From: Schizophyllum amplum
Lineage: Eukaryota; Basidiomycota; Agaricomycetes; Agaricales; Schizophyllaceae
Direction of reading: 5' to 3'
NCBI GenBank assembly: GCA_007026445.1
Contig: VDMD01000102.1
Span: 1 to 64,000, forward strand
DNA: 64,000 nt
Below are positions 10,573 through 21,915 of this stretch, piece by piece. The translations under genes were made by a program, and so were the position numbers. Every line of letters starts with the position of its first letter. Positions within the stretch are counted from its first letter, which is position 1. The notes beneath the pieces were generated by a model. The model saw only the letters and a list, made by a program, of their open reading frames with translations, ran no database searches and was not told where the DNA came from.

Positions 10573-11823
10573 GCGCGCCTGGCTCGCTATCGCGCTGCAG
10601 TGTGCCAACACCGTTCACGGCTACCACTCGCCTTCATGCCGCACTCCAATATGAGTGGGGTCTGGAGCGACAAGACAACATTCTATGCCTCTACACGCAA
10701 CTCATGACGACGCGAGCAGCCAACTGCGACGGCGCGCGTTGTAAAACTCGATCGTGTGTCTCACGATGTCTCGAACATGGACTACAGTAGATGCTTCTGG
10801 AGGGACCCCGCTGCTGGGGAGGTTTTCGATATATATGATGGTTTAGACTTGCTGCACAGATAGATCTGGTGCAGATATAGATTCGGGGCACGTATAGACA
10901 GACCTCCTTGTAGCATAGCTTCTTTAATGTGCGCTTTTTGTCGTAAGCTTTTGTGATGCGTAATGAATAGCGCAGACCGGAAGTCTTTCAACTTTGTCCG
11001 GCTGTGGAACGTCGACTTTATGCATTATGGGCGCGGGATGTGACTGGTGTAGCGACTTGGGCAGCGTGTTGGGCTTACTTTGAGTTGTGGGTGCTATACA
11101 CGTGCTCGATATGTCCGGTCCGGCAAATTCCGACAAGGGAGAAGCGCAATCTTGTCTTCCTTATACTTAGTCGTTTTGCTGTTCCAGTACGCCACGAAGG
11201 ATACGATTTAAGGCAGGCATCTACGACGAGATATCTTCAAGCTTGAAGCGTTGAATGCAGAACATGCCATCTCCGACCGATGGCTGCTGGCTAGGGGCAT
11301 CCTGGGGGCATCCCCCCTCGGTTCTTGTCCTCTTTACATACCCCGCAATCGTGCCCTATCACCGGTCCACCTGCGGCGTCCGACATTCGAAAAAGACGGT
11401 TGACCAGCCCGAGGACAGGCCGCGCGCCTGCGACCTGTGTGTGTTGCCAGTGTGTCATGGCCAGTGCCCTCCAGACGTAAAGCGCAACTTCCGCATGCCA
11501 GATTATCAGTTCGGACCTCGGCTGCCCCCCGCCCCACATCTGCCTGCCCTCTGCCCACCGTCCGTCTTAGACATAGCGGGCGGCCGATAAGCGCGCTCAT
11601 GGCCCACAAAATGAAAACTTACGCAGCGATGCACCCTCGAAGCGTCGCGAAATCTTCACTCGCGTCGATAAGGATGTAAACACTATCTCCTGGCCTCGGC
11701 TCCCCGGCAGGCAGCCCAGTCTTAAGAGTGCGGGGTAGCCCGTCCGAATGCCCAGTGCCCAGTGCGTGTCCCTCCCACTGTCGCGCCCACCCTTCGCGTT
11801 CAGCACACACACGCGAGCCTCTC
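10573..11823. other. Intergenic, no gene recognised
   Basis: About 1.25 kb between two plus-strand MFS genes. Short open frames have no recognisable similarity, and no inverted repeat, tRNA or TATA box stands out. Confidence 0.45.
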
Positions 11824-14118
11824 ATGACCATGTTGACTCCCGAGACGCGCACCGTTGATGCCGCCGTCGCAAGGCGTGCTCCCTCCGCCGCCCCCGCCGG
11901 CGATGAACACCCTTATGACCGCGACGTGTTCGAGGAAGATGGAGACGACGTGGGGACGGCGGTGCCCACCCCGATCGGCTCCCCGGAGCTGCTTCAGTGC
12001 GAACTGCCTTCGTTGGAAATCCCGTCCGCGCGTCGTCCGAGCGCCATCCGCCAGGAGACCGACGCGACGCTCGTGTGGCGCGTGGACAAGGAGGCGAAGT
12101 TGCTCGACAAGGAGGTCGATGTGACGAGCAAAGAGGTCGAAACGCTTCCCAAGGATGTCGAGGCGCTGGGTGGTAAGGGAATTGCGACGCCCACCGTACC
12201 CTCTCAGCCGTGCGAGCACGCTGGTAGTTCCCGAGGCGGCGACCGGTGGGTGGCGCGACCCACAGTGGCGCGCGCAGCAGATCAACCTGTTCACGGTGTG
12301 CTACACGCTCTACGTTCTGTGGGTGGAACGATGGGAGCACGGGGCCGCTTCTACCGCGCATGCAGGCGGACTATAATGTGCGTCTCATCATGCGCTTGGT
12401 ACCTGCACCCTCTCGGGGCATTGCACGTGTCGAAGGTGTTCTAACGCGCCTCTGACCAGATTGGCTTCAGCACGGTGGCATTGATCTTCGTCGTCAGCTG
12501 CTTGGTATGTTCTCGCATTTACACAGCTCGGAGATTTGCTGACATCGCTATTAGGGTTTCGTTAGCGGCGGGTTTCTCAACGTCAAACTCGACCAGAAGT
12601 TTGGTTTTGGCAAGGTGCGTCCTCTGACTTCATGTGTGACTGTCCTCCCGCTAATGTCATTTTTAGACCATTGTCTTTGGTGCCATCTTCCAGCTGATGG
12701 GCTACGTGCTCATGGCACCTCACCCGCCATTCCCGGGTATAGTCGTAGCGTATGGGCTCACAGGGTTCGGCATGAGCTATATGGTATGTCATTCAATAAA
12801 GCTACCGATGTGCACTTGTACTCATGGATTTACTCCGCAGAATGCTCAGGGAAATGGCTTCACCAGCCCGCCTGCCTAATGCACCCACAAAGCTGGGATT
12901 CCTGCATGCGTCGTATGGTACGGCTGTCATGTTTCAGCTCAGTTTTGAAGCTAACTCTACGCTTTCCAGGTCTCGGCGCATTCACCGCTCCTTTCTCCGC
13001 CACATACTTTTCGACCGCGCCGAACTGGACCTACCATTACTTCGTCTCCATCAGCTTCGCGGCCATAAATATTGTGCTGCTGGCAGTCGTCTTCCGCGGG
13101 CGGCGCCAGGAGGGTGCGTGTCATATTACCTCATCATCTTTGCCCGTGCTCACAAGCTCATGCAGTGATCATGGAGAAGGCGGGCCTTGGGAATCCCGAC
13201 GACGGCACCGAGGTCCCTAGCGGCAGCCTGTTCCGCCAGATTCTGCGCATCCGCACGGTATGGCTGCTCGCGGCATTCGCACTTATTTACATCGGCGTGG
13301 AGGTTACCCTCGGTGGTGCGTTGGTGGGCTGCCCGTGGTCATCATTTGAGTCTCACATCCGTACAGGCTGGATCGTTACGTTCATTATCAACGTGCGCGG
13401 TGGTGACTTAGATGATTCGGGCTACATCTCCTCGGGCTTCTTTGGCGGTAAGTCTGAGCTGATTCCTTTGCTGCCCGTCAGATGTACTGATCCGATCACA
13501 GGTCTCATGCTTGGCCGCCTTTGCCTTTTGTGGCTGAACAAGCTGGTACGCTCAATTTTTTTTCAAATCTACTGAATTCTCATGTGCGCCTCAGGTTGGC
13601 CCCAAACGCGTCATCTTCCTCTACGCTTTCATGGCCATCGCGCTGGAACTTACTGTCTGGTTTGTTCCTTCAAGGATCGAGAACGCGACGGCGGTGAGTG
13701 ATTAGGCTGCCAGTTTCGAGTCACTAGCTAATTAATCCTTTCCAGGTCTCGATCATCGGCATGCTCCTCGGGCCTATGTTCCCCATCATCGTTGGACATT
13801 CGTCGAATGTGTTCCCGAAGCACCTCCTTGTTCGTCCTTTTTATTCACCTTCGTTGTCACGTTTAATCATCTGGACTGTCTCTAGACACCCTGCGTTGGA
13901 TTCATCACCGCTATCGGCGTGTCGGGCTCTGCCGTCCTTCCCGTTATCACGGGCTTGTTGGCGAACAACTACGGCATCGAGTCGCTTCAGCCTCTGTACG
14001 TGCAATATTTATCTATATTCAACAGCTATCTGACTTTCTGCATAGCATGGTAGCAATGATGGCGACCATGGTCATCCTCTGGGCGCTCGTTGTCCACATG
14101 CCTGGGCAAGCGAACTGA
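11824..14118 (+). CDS. MFS transporter, BSC6-like type
   Basis: The hydrophilic N-terminus (MTMLTPETRTVDAAVARR…) ends in a heptad-like Lys/Glu/Asp stretch (EAKLLDKEVDVTSKEVETL). The transporter begins with WRDPQWRAQQINLFTVCYTL, then GWNDGSTGPLLPRMQADYNV, the hallmark of fungal MFS proteins related to yeast Bsc6. Further exons give IGFSTVALIFVV, GFVSGGFLNVKLDQKFGFGK, MGYVLMAPHPPFPGIVVAYG, LGAFTAPFSATYFSTAPNWT, GWIVTFIINVRGG, VGPKRVIFLYAFMAIALEL and a last exon ending WALVVHMPGQAN. More than eight short introns are visible. The substrate of this group is not established. The frame changes twice without an intron, near 12235 and 12335, each fixable by one base. ATG 11824 was chosen because the cysteine- and proline-rich sequence before it is unlike a transporter N-terminus. 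Confidence 0.8.
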
Positions 14119-14672
14119 TTCACCGCCGCCCACGGTACCACGAAAAGCGATGCTCAAGCCACCATAAGGTGTAAAGAGCTTCGGCATCGCATCCTCTCCT
14201 TCACCTCCGTCACCACTAGCTCTTCTCTCGGCCTCCTCGATGTCGCAAGGACGCTGCTGTTGTTTGTACTACTTGCTCTCGCTATCTCGCTCGCACACTC
14301 CGCACACTGTAGAATACGCACTTTTGTCACACTAGATTTTGGGTCTTTTTTTGGGTGAGGTTGCGTACTGTTGCTGTTTACGATCCCTTCCTTCTCCTAG
14401 AGTAACATGTTTGTATAGAGTTTTTCGGACGTCGCTGTAGACCATAGATTTCATCGTATATAGAGCACATACTTGCATTGAACTCCGGAAATATGCTGCA
14501 AGCATTAGAATCAGAGCTCCTACCTCTCAAGTACAGTCTGTGTACAGATTGGCGGCTGCGTTACCTTACACACGACAGTCGCTGCACAGTCGTGTATCCA
14601 CAAGTTCAACATTCAGCCACGTGAATACCCGTGATAGTCACGTGCTACATCCGACTTCTCAGTGTCCACTGC
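14119..14672. other. 3' flank of the BSC6-like MFS gene, no gene seen
   Basis: About 550 bp, T-rich toward 14400, consistent with a 3' UTR and terminator. Two CACGTG motifs lie close together near 14618 and 14640. I see nothing else. Confidence 0.4.
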
Positions 14673-15166
14673 CCTAGACTCGCGTGGCCAGTCGGCTTCC
14701 GCAAGCTCGGCTCTGTCAGGTGATCGGTTCGGGAGAGGAAAGTCACGGGACAGAGCGAGCTTCACTACAATTGGGATTCAATAAGCCCCGATGATTATTG
14801 CATGATTATGATGCGATAATTATGTGTAAACAAAGGATAAAGAAGACGAGTCGATTGAATGGCATAAAGAACGGTAAGGCCTCCGATTGGCCAGGTGCTC
14901 AGTATACTACCTGATAGCGCCGCGTAGATTATCAAAGGCTCTTGCACAAAGGACTCTCAATAATCATGCAATAATCATCGGGTTTTATTGTATCCCAATT
15001 CTAGTGCTTGCGACCCCGCGAGGTCACGAGATGCGCAGACCGAGCTGGTTCACGAGCCTACCACTGCCCAGTCCGCTCGCAAGCTCGCTCTGTCTCGTGA
15101 CTTCTCCCCGCGAACCGATCATGTGATGAGTGAGCTTGCCAAGCGGACTGGCCACGCGAGTCTAGG
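14673..15166. repeat. Fold-back inverted-repeat element
   Basis: The left end CCTAGACTCGCGTGGCCAGT and the right end are near-perfect reverse complements. The arms continue inward: left arm 14673-14809, right arm about 14959-15166. The innermost paired segment is CGATGATTATTGCATGATTAT on the left and its complement on the right. The right arm has about 70 extra bases that the left lacks. The loop of about 150 bp is AT-rich and non-coding. No convincing target-site duplication is visible. This is the shape of a fold-back transposon or an old MITE, lying between an MFS gene and an F-box gene. Confidence 0.75.
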
Positions 15167-15535
15167 TTTGTCCTCACCTTTCATAGCGGCTATAGCGCCG
15201 ACGAGCCAGCAGCAGCGCTTATCACCTTCCCAAAATATCTCTGCTCAGATAAAGCTGTTCGGGCCTCACTCTGTGTACCTTGCTCTTCGTTCTCCCCGGT
15301 TCGGATCGCTCTAACTTCAATAAGAACCGCCCCGCGAACTCTGACAGGTCTGCGCAGAGTTCTCACGCGGCACAGAAGAGCTGTACGCGGTGCCATGCGC
15401 TGGCTCGCCGGCGAGTCGCGGCCTCATCTTACGGCCGCCAACCTTACGAGCTCGTTATGAAAGGTGCATCAAGTTTGACCGGAGGACGCGCAGGCGAGCA
15501 GAGCACTCAAATCATTCAGGTCCTCTCTTCCCACC

Positions 15536-16372
15536 ATGGCCACTCTTCCGGCAGAGCTGTGGCTCGTAATATTCGACTATGCATGCACAGATAATGCTGT
15601 GACGGGCGCATCGCTAGCCCTCGTTTCCTCGTACATCCGGGCGCTCTCGCAGAAACATCGGCTCCAGTCCATCGCCATCCGTGGCCGTGCCCAGATTGCG
15701 CGACTCGCCTGCGCTCTGGAAGACATGCCTCTGCTCTACCGTCCGCGAAACATGTTGATAGCGGTTGCCGACGCAGAGGAGGGATATGTGGCCCCGCAAG
15801 ACGTACGCCGCATTCTCGAGCTGGTCGCGCCTACAATCGAAAGACTGCATCTGCATATGCCCCAGGTCGCAAGCATCGGTATACCGGCGGCTCCAAGGCT
15901 GTCTGAGCTGGCCATATACGGTCCCTTCATCGACGCCCCTCAGCTACTACCGATGCTCAGAGACCTGTACGTCCTGCTCAACGGACATCGCCCGGCCGCG
16001 TTGCTGCGCGATGTCTGGCGGATAGCTCCTCGTATACAGAGCCTGTATATGTCGCAGGGTGCTGCAACGCCCCACGACATCATGCTAGCTCTTGGCATAT
16101 CACCCCGCGATGTGCACGGCATTCAACGACCGCTGTCCAACGTGATGCTCATGCCTAAATCATTACGCCTTCTGTGTATCGAGCAAGAGGGATTCAATAC
16201 AGATATCGCTGTCGCGATCTGTCCGCGACAACGACAATTCGCTCGCAAACTTCGGGCTCTAGCAGCGGTCGACATCCGCCTGAAGCTGGCGCCGCCCCAG
16301 CTGCATGACGTCGAACCTGCGCTGCATCGGTGGTCAACTGAGAAGACGATGCAGTCATTCAACCGTACCTGA
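15536..16372 (+). CDS. F-box domain protein
   Basis: Single exon of 278 codons. The N-terminus MATLPAELWLVIFDYACTDN matches the F-box start (LPxELWxxIFxYA), and residues 5-45 could bind Skp1 in an SCF ubiquitin ligase. The following 230 residues contain regularly spaced hydrophobic segments (PRLSELAIYGPF, MLRDLYVLLN, RIQSLYMSQ, SLRLLCIEQEGF), suggestive of degenerate leucine-rich repeats as in many Agaricomycete F-box proteins. The substrate cannot be inferred. The ATG follows CCACC, a good eukaryotic context. The protein is rather short for the family; the C-terminus may be truncated. Confidence 0.75.
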   Translation: MATLPAELWLVIFDYACTDNAVTGASLALVSSYIRALSQKHRLQSIAIRGRAQIARLACALEDMPLLYRPRNMLIAVADAEEGYVAPQDVRRILELVAPTIERLHLHMPQVASIGIPAAPRLSELAIYGPFIDAPQLLPMLRDLYVLLNGHRPAALLRDVWRIAPRIQSLYMSQGAATPHDIMLALGISPRDVHGIQRPLSNVMLMPKSLRLLCIEQEGFNTDIAVAICPRQRQFARKLRALAAVDIRLKLAPPQLHDVEPALHRWSTEKTMQSFNRT

Positions 16373-16890
16373 AGTTTCCTGCCGAGCGCTGACTGGGACC
16401 AGCAAGGCCGACATCAATAAAGGTGCAAGCGTGGGTAAGTCGACTACACAAAGTAACGCAGTCTAGTTTGCTCATGGGCCGCGAGCGCTCTTCAGGTGAT
16501 CTGGACATGATGCATGATGGACCATCAACTGGCTTGTATAGACCACTGTATTCCCGTTGATGTCGCTCATATTGCCGCAAACCATGGCCTGCTCTCCAAG
16601 ATGTCCCGCGCTCGGTCAAGAGTGAACGCCCGCTGCACGTTCAGACTCACAAACAAGAAGCGCACGCGCAACCAGCAAGATCAATCAGCGCGAACGTGGG
16701 AACTGTCAGAAGCAGGGGGACTGTACGGCCATTCAGAACGACTACCGGTACCGATGGAGATGTGCATGGCGCGCGGGTATCGGGGCTGGAAGCGCTGGAC
16801 CGCTGAGACATAAAGCATCATACGTGCATTGTCAGCATAGGCCCTCCCTCTGCTCTCCCCCCACCTCACATCACCTAGGGCACTGTCGAT
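16373..16890. other. Intergenic, no gene seen
   Basis: About 520 bp between the F-box and 7-TM genes, both on the plus strand. I see no repeat, RNA gene or distinct promoter element. Confidence 0.4.
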
Positions 16891-18224
16891 ATGCCTCCCG
16901 CTTCCGACGTACCGCTGGACACGGCCGGCATCATCTCGACTGTCCTCGAGGGTGTCCTTTACGGTGTGTCTCCTAGTAAATGAACTGGACGTCCCTGATC
17001 GTCGCTCAGGGTTGTCACTTTTCATGGGCGCTGCTACTGTATGGGTACTCAAGAGGAACCGCAAGTGGAAGGACGTCAACAAGGCCATGCTCGTCATCTC
17101 ATTCTTCCTCTTCGCCTTCAGCACAACTGTGAGTTACACGGACATAATCTCTGCGGGAGATTGACATAATCACGCACAGCATCTATGTATCGACATGAAG
17201 CGGGTGTATCAAGGGCTCGTTAAGTACCGTGATACCTATCCTGGCGGCCCTGTTGCCTTCTTTTCGGATGTCTCTCAGGAGACCTTCGTGTCGAAGAATG
17301 GCGTCTACACAGCGCATACCGCTCTGGGCGACGGTGTGGTTGTAAGTGATCAAATTATTGCTCGTCCGTATATTGAACCGACCTTTAGATCTATCGTTGT
17401 TACATGGTCTGGAGAAAGATATGGATCATCATCTTGCCTCTCCTGTTGTGGTGCTCTGTACTCGGTGCGTTTTATCGTTCGCTACGTATGAGCGAGTATT
17501 GATCTTTGAATCAGCGACTGGAATTGGCACAGTGTATACCATCGGGCAGGTTACCGCGGAGTCTGGCAACATCTTCGCTTCAACGACCGCTAGCTGGATC
17601 ACTTCATTCTACGCAACAACCCTCTCGTGTAATTTTGTTGCGACAGGTATGTTCATTCCATGCGCGATGTTTATTTATGCTGATTGGGATCTAGCAATCC
17701 TGGCGTTCAGACTTTGGTCCGTCGAGCGTGGTGTCAACCGTTCGCGCACAGCGCGCAGTAACATCTGGCCAGTCCTCATGATCGTCATCGACGCCGGCGT
17801 GCTCTACTCCGTTACCCTTCTCTGCGCGCTCTGTCTCTTTGCCTCGGAGTCGCACGCGCAGTACATCGTGCTTGACATGGTGCGTCATTCTCTAGGTATA
17901 TACCCAATCACCGCCACTGACTCGCCATCTACATAGGTGACGCCTATCATCTCGATCTCGTTTTACATGGTTCTCCTCCGCGTCGGTCTGAAAGCGCAGG
18001 ATAATGTCCATGTGAGCGGCAGCAACGCCGGCATGAACAGCGACAGCCGCGCGGGTATGCAGAGCGCGGGGCCGAATGCTTCATATTATCGCGGGAAGGC
18101 GCTCCAGGTGCACATCAGCCAGCTCACCGAGAGCCAGGGAGCCGTGCCGGACAAGAGTTTTTCGGACGACATGCAGCTGGAGACGGGATCGCACCATTAT
18201 CCCCCGGCCAACCGGCGTATCTAG
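16891..18224 (+). CDS. Seven-TM integral membrane protein of the Agaricomycete orphan family
   Basis: The first exon starts MPPASDVPLDTAGIISTVLEGVLYG, and short introns separate most helices. Recognisable family segments: LSLFMGAATVWVLKR, MLVISFFLFAFSTT, HLCIDMKRVYQGLVKYRDTY, PGGPVAFFSDVSQETFVSKN with GVYTAHTALGDGVV, IYRCYMVWRKIWIIILPLLL, GTVYTIGQV, SWITSFYATTLSCNFVAT, AILAFRLWSVERGV, NIWPVLMIVIDAGVLYSVTL and VTPIISISFYMVLLRVGL. This pattern (Asp-Met after TM3, conserved RxWxVER loop, proline before the last helix) is typical of a large paralogous membrane family in mushrooms whose function is unknown. The C-terminal 80 residues are hydrophilic and presumably cytoplasmic. No frame error was found. 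Confidence 0.8.
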
Positions 18225-19049
18225 ACATGCGCATCGTCCCCTCGTTATCCACCTCACGCTCGCTGAGCCTGTATCTGTCTGTGTCTTTACCCGTAGTATA
18301 TATTGTTTCAGTGGAATGGATGTATGTAGGATGTGCTATGAAACTTTTCTCGATTTTCCCGGCGGCCAGCCGTCCGCCAAGTTCCAATATCTGAGCTGAG
18401 GTACATACCGCCGTGGATCTCAGGTTAGCCGAGTTGAGTCTCCATCTCAATCTCAGCTGCACATGGACGAGCATGTCGCTCTCGTGGCGGCCCTGGGCGG
18501 ATACGATCCGCTATTCAATCAACTGTATGCACGGCTTGGGGCAGCATACCTTACAACAGCATTACGTGGTGTTTCTCGATTGATGGCGCCTAGCGATCTG
18601 CACTCCTCTGATCACATCGTTGGTTGACGTTCCTGCACTGTGGATCTGTGCAACAGCGATGTATCCACACGCAAGCCTGGCTTGACCGGTACCGCAACCG
18701 CAGAGGGGCGCGCACAGAACCACGAGTACGCATCCCTGTGTAGGAAGGCCGATTCGGGCTCTCATGGAACTAGAGTCAAACTATTGTAAGTATAGACCAC
18801 AAGGGGCCACACTGAGCTTCTCATCTCTTCTCATCCGCCGAGACGGGAGATGCAGACTCACTCCTGGTCCATCATGATTGTCAATGATCATCAAGGTCAA
18901 TGACTGATATTGATGAGATTTCAAGCAAAGAGCAATTTTCTAACGGGCGCCTCTAAGTATCTATAGCGAGTAGTAGTATGCGCGCACGAACGTCAGTCGC
19001 CTCCACGGAAAACACATGAATCACGACAATGCACCGCGGACCGTCCCGC
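18225..19049. other. Intergenic between convergent genes
   Basis: About 825 bp holding the 3' ends of the 7-TM gene (+) and the O-methyltransferase gene (-). I see no coding sequence, RNA gene or repeat. Confidence 0.4.
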
Positions 19050-20866
19050 TCAGAAGCCCAGCTCAATAACAGAAGTCTTCGCCCTCAGCGCCTTCACGCG
19101 AAGGATGCGGAGTCCCGCCTCGTCGACGATCGCGCGCCACTCGGTCTGCACCAATACGTCAACAAAACTGTGGCGGAAACAATCACGGGAGCAGCGCATA
19201 CCAAAGTGCGCTCGCGCGCGTTGAATGCACCCATGAGATGAGTTCCAAGCGCGACGGGCATGTACGAATACGCGCCGAAGTTCTTCGGGATGAACGGCGG
19301 CGCGCTGATCGTTGTGTAATCTTTGCAGCCAGCGAGGTCGTCGAGCTCGATGTGGCGGCCGTCATCCGCGGAGGCCCCGCGCGAGACGATCGCGGGGGAT
19401 GCGACGTGGTCAATGACCAGGATCTTTGACTACGGGTTTCGAGTCAGCTGGTTGCGCGCTAGAGTGTGCGCCCGCGTACCGTGGGCTTCGCGCCAAGGCT
19501 GATGTTCTTCAGGATGGATACGCAGTCGTTGTCGGACCAATCGTGACTAGAGGGTATTATTCAGAGGCCGTGGAGAATTCGGGGACGGGAGGCGAACTCA
19601 CAGAATATAGCGCAAGACGTAGGTGTCAGCTGCCACAGTCTGTGGCTTGAAGAGATCGGCGGGATGCGCCTGCAATCGTCCGTTCTCCACGGCTGAGGGG
19701 TTTTCGCGCTTCATATTTTCGCGAGTGAGGGAGATGACCTCGGGAAGATCTTGAACAACGAAGTGCGCTGAAGGGAGGCTAAGCAGGGCGTCAATTAAAT
19801 TCCGAGCGGGTGGACGGCGGGAAGACTCACATCCCGGCCAGACTGATCGACAGGTAGCCTTGTCCGCCAGCGCAATCAACGAAGGAGGTGGACTTCAATG
19901 ACTTCCATGGGTAGTCGTGGAAAAGTGCCTCCTCGTAGACGCTTCCCAAGGTCTAATAATGCATGAGCTACAAGCAAGCAAGCAGGATACGAACGCAGGT
20001 AACTCACCTTCACCGAGGTCGCCCATTGCTTGAGCTCCGCCGGGGTGTTCCTTGTTGTATGCGAAGATGGACAGGTCGGTGTTGTGGCCGAGTTGGAACG
20101 CGGTGTGGGTGATGGATGTCGAGTGCTTCCAGTGCGGATGCGTGATTCATGTCGAGGAGTGATCCGGCGACCTTCCCCTTCCCCTTTCGTCCTGCTCAGA
20201 TAGGTGAGCCATGAAACGTACGAAAAACGCGCGAAGCTAACGTACATGGCCCATTGGCGGCCACTCTGACCGGGACGCAAAGTGAGGGTGGAGCGGTTGG
20301 CGCAGTAGACGTCTTCAGAGACCTCCCGTATCCAGCCTTGGATCGACAGATGGCGAAGTACTGCCCGGACCTTGTGTGGGTGTAAATCAAGGTCCGACGA
20401 AATCTGCTCAAGGGAAGCGCCGCGCGGATTGGCCAAGATAATGTCCACGATCCCGGTACGAATGAAGATATCCAAGGTAGCGGCGTCGTATGGCGCAAGG
20501 GATTGCTCGACGACTTTCTCGTAAGGGACCTGCAGAAGATACTTGATTTGACCCTATGCAGAAGTCAGCGGCTACGCGGGGCGCTCGCAGGGCGGCGTAA
20601 ACATACAATACTGGCTGTAGCAGAGATGTTAGTGAGCTGACTTCGGAACGAAAGCGTGGAGGAGTTCACTCACCAAGCGTCAAACGCCTCGCTTCGAACA
20701 GGCGTGGGGAAACCAACACATTAGGGTCGTCTAGGGGATGAGGGCTAGTCGCCGTAGAGGACAAGTCCGGGAGCTCTCCGAGGCGGATTTCGTCCTTGAT
20801 AGCATCGAGAGCGGCGTTGAGTGTCTGCTGAAGGCTGGAGATCTCGTTGATGTCAAGGCCAGGCAT
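19050..20866 (-). CDS. O-methyltransferase (COMT-like, family 2)
   Basis: S-adenosylmethionine-dependent O-methyltransferase of fungal secondary metabolism. The N-terminus MPGLDINEISSLQQTLNAAL is helical. A winged-helix dimerisation domain follows (QSLAPYDAATLDIFIRTGIV, then DLDLHPHKVRAVLRHL and EVSEDVYCANRSTL). The catalytic domain has SAM-binding FVDCAGGQGYLSISLA, HFVVQDLPEVI, the catalytic-His segment HDWSDNDCVSILKNI, then KILVIDHVASPAIV and C-terminal TEWRAIVDEAGLRILRVKAL. The usual G-G-G in the SAM loop reads A-G-G here. Likely substrates are phenolic or indolic hydroxyls; the specific one is not inferable. The last intron (57 nt) ends at the TEW exon. A one-base change is likely near 20110. 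It is divergent from the aldehyde dehydrogenase gene. Confidence 0.8.
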
Positions 20867-20910
20867 TGTGACAGGTGCGCGGTTAGATACGGTTGGATTG
20901 CCTCAGATGC

Positions 20911-20917
20911 TTTTATA
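20911..20917 (-). promoter_or_regulatory. TATA box of the O-methyltransferase gene
   Basis: On the minus strand the sequence reads CGCTATAAAAGCATC, a near-consensus TATA box about 45 bp before the ATG at 20866. It faces away from the TATA-like box of the divergent aldehyde dehydrogenase gene. Confidence 0.55.
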
Positions 20918-21831
20918 GCGTACGCCCGACCCCACTGTCTACCATTACCTCCAAAATGCTTTCCATCAAGATCTTTCGCGAGCGCGCGGTCGCAAAGAAC
21001 CACGGTCGCTAACAGAACGCCTTGTGCAATGTTAGTGCGCGTACATGCGGAGTTCGGTACCGCTCACTTGAAGTTCGCCCTTGAAGCCCGGGGCCGGCGT
21101 CGCGCGTTCATGGACGGCAGCTCAATTGAGTTGTGACATTGTTTGTACATCTTTGCGACGCGTGACCATAATTCAGTGTCGGCGTTCGGCGTTCGCCGGA
21201 CCAAACTTGTCGCAAACCGAACTGCTCGCCATGCTCCTAGTCGTTATTCAGCCATATATCGAGCCAAAATTCACGTTTACGCTCCCATCTCCCGTTCATC
21301 TTTGTTTCGAACGCCTTGGATATCATTGAACCTGCAGCGTTCCGCCTACGGAGACACGACAAGTTCGAACTGTCCCGCCAACGGTGAGTATCCCCATGAA
21401 AAGCAGTCCGCTGTAGTCGTATCACCTTCTCTTATTTCCCCCGACATCCATGTCAACGGCCATCGAATATCGAATACCCGATCAGGGCCTTGCAAAGGAC
21501 GGCGTGACTCCAGGGCGCGCTGTGTCCGAGTGTCTTTTCGCCGCATCAGCGCCGGCGAAGATCAGACGCTGTCTATTGCGACATGCTCGCCCATCTGCGG
21601 CGTACTATCAAAGAAGGCTCGAAAGGGGGTGCGTCCTGACAGTAAGTACTTGATGCTCCCAAGCCCGCTGAAGTGTCGTCCGTATCTGCTTTCCCAGGAT
21701 GCTTTGCTTTAGGTTTCTATTCAATAGCGTTCCCCGGTGTCGCAGCCTCATCCATGTGATCATGTTACCAGGCTCGCCGCGAGTTGATCAAGGAAACTAG
21801 GCTTGACAGGCGCGCTGACTCCCCCACTACG

Positions 21832-21838
21832 TATAAGT
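21832..21838 (+). promoter_or_regulatory. TATA-like box of the aldehyde dehydrogenase gene
   Basis: TATAAGT occurs in CTACGTATAAGTACGCG, 84 bp upstream of the ATG at 21916, followed by a C/T-rich stretch typical of fungal transcription starts. Confidence 0.5.
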
Positions 21839-21915
21839 ACGCGCATCGCCTCACATTGCTCAAACGCTCGACCTCTGCTTGCTCTTCATCACTCTCCCGT
21901 TCACCGCTACCCGAA

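Larger units (their letters stand above)
20867..21915. other. Divergent intergenic region between methyltransferase and aldehyde dehydrogenase
   Basis: About 1.05 kb serving as promoter region for both divergent genes, with a TATA motif near each end. Open frames inside are short and have no recognisable similarity. I see no repeat. Confidence 0.45.

Noticed and set aside
14610..14645. Two CACGTG boxes as a bHLH-regulated promoter
   Set aside because: They lie in the 3' flank of one gene and about 900 bp from the next start; the motif is short and expected by chance.
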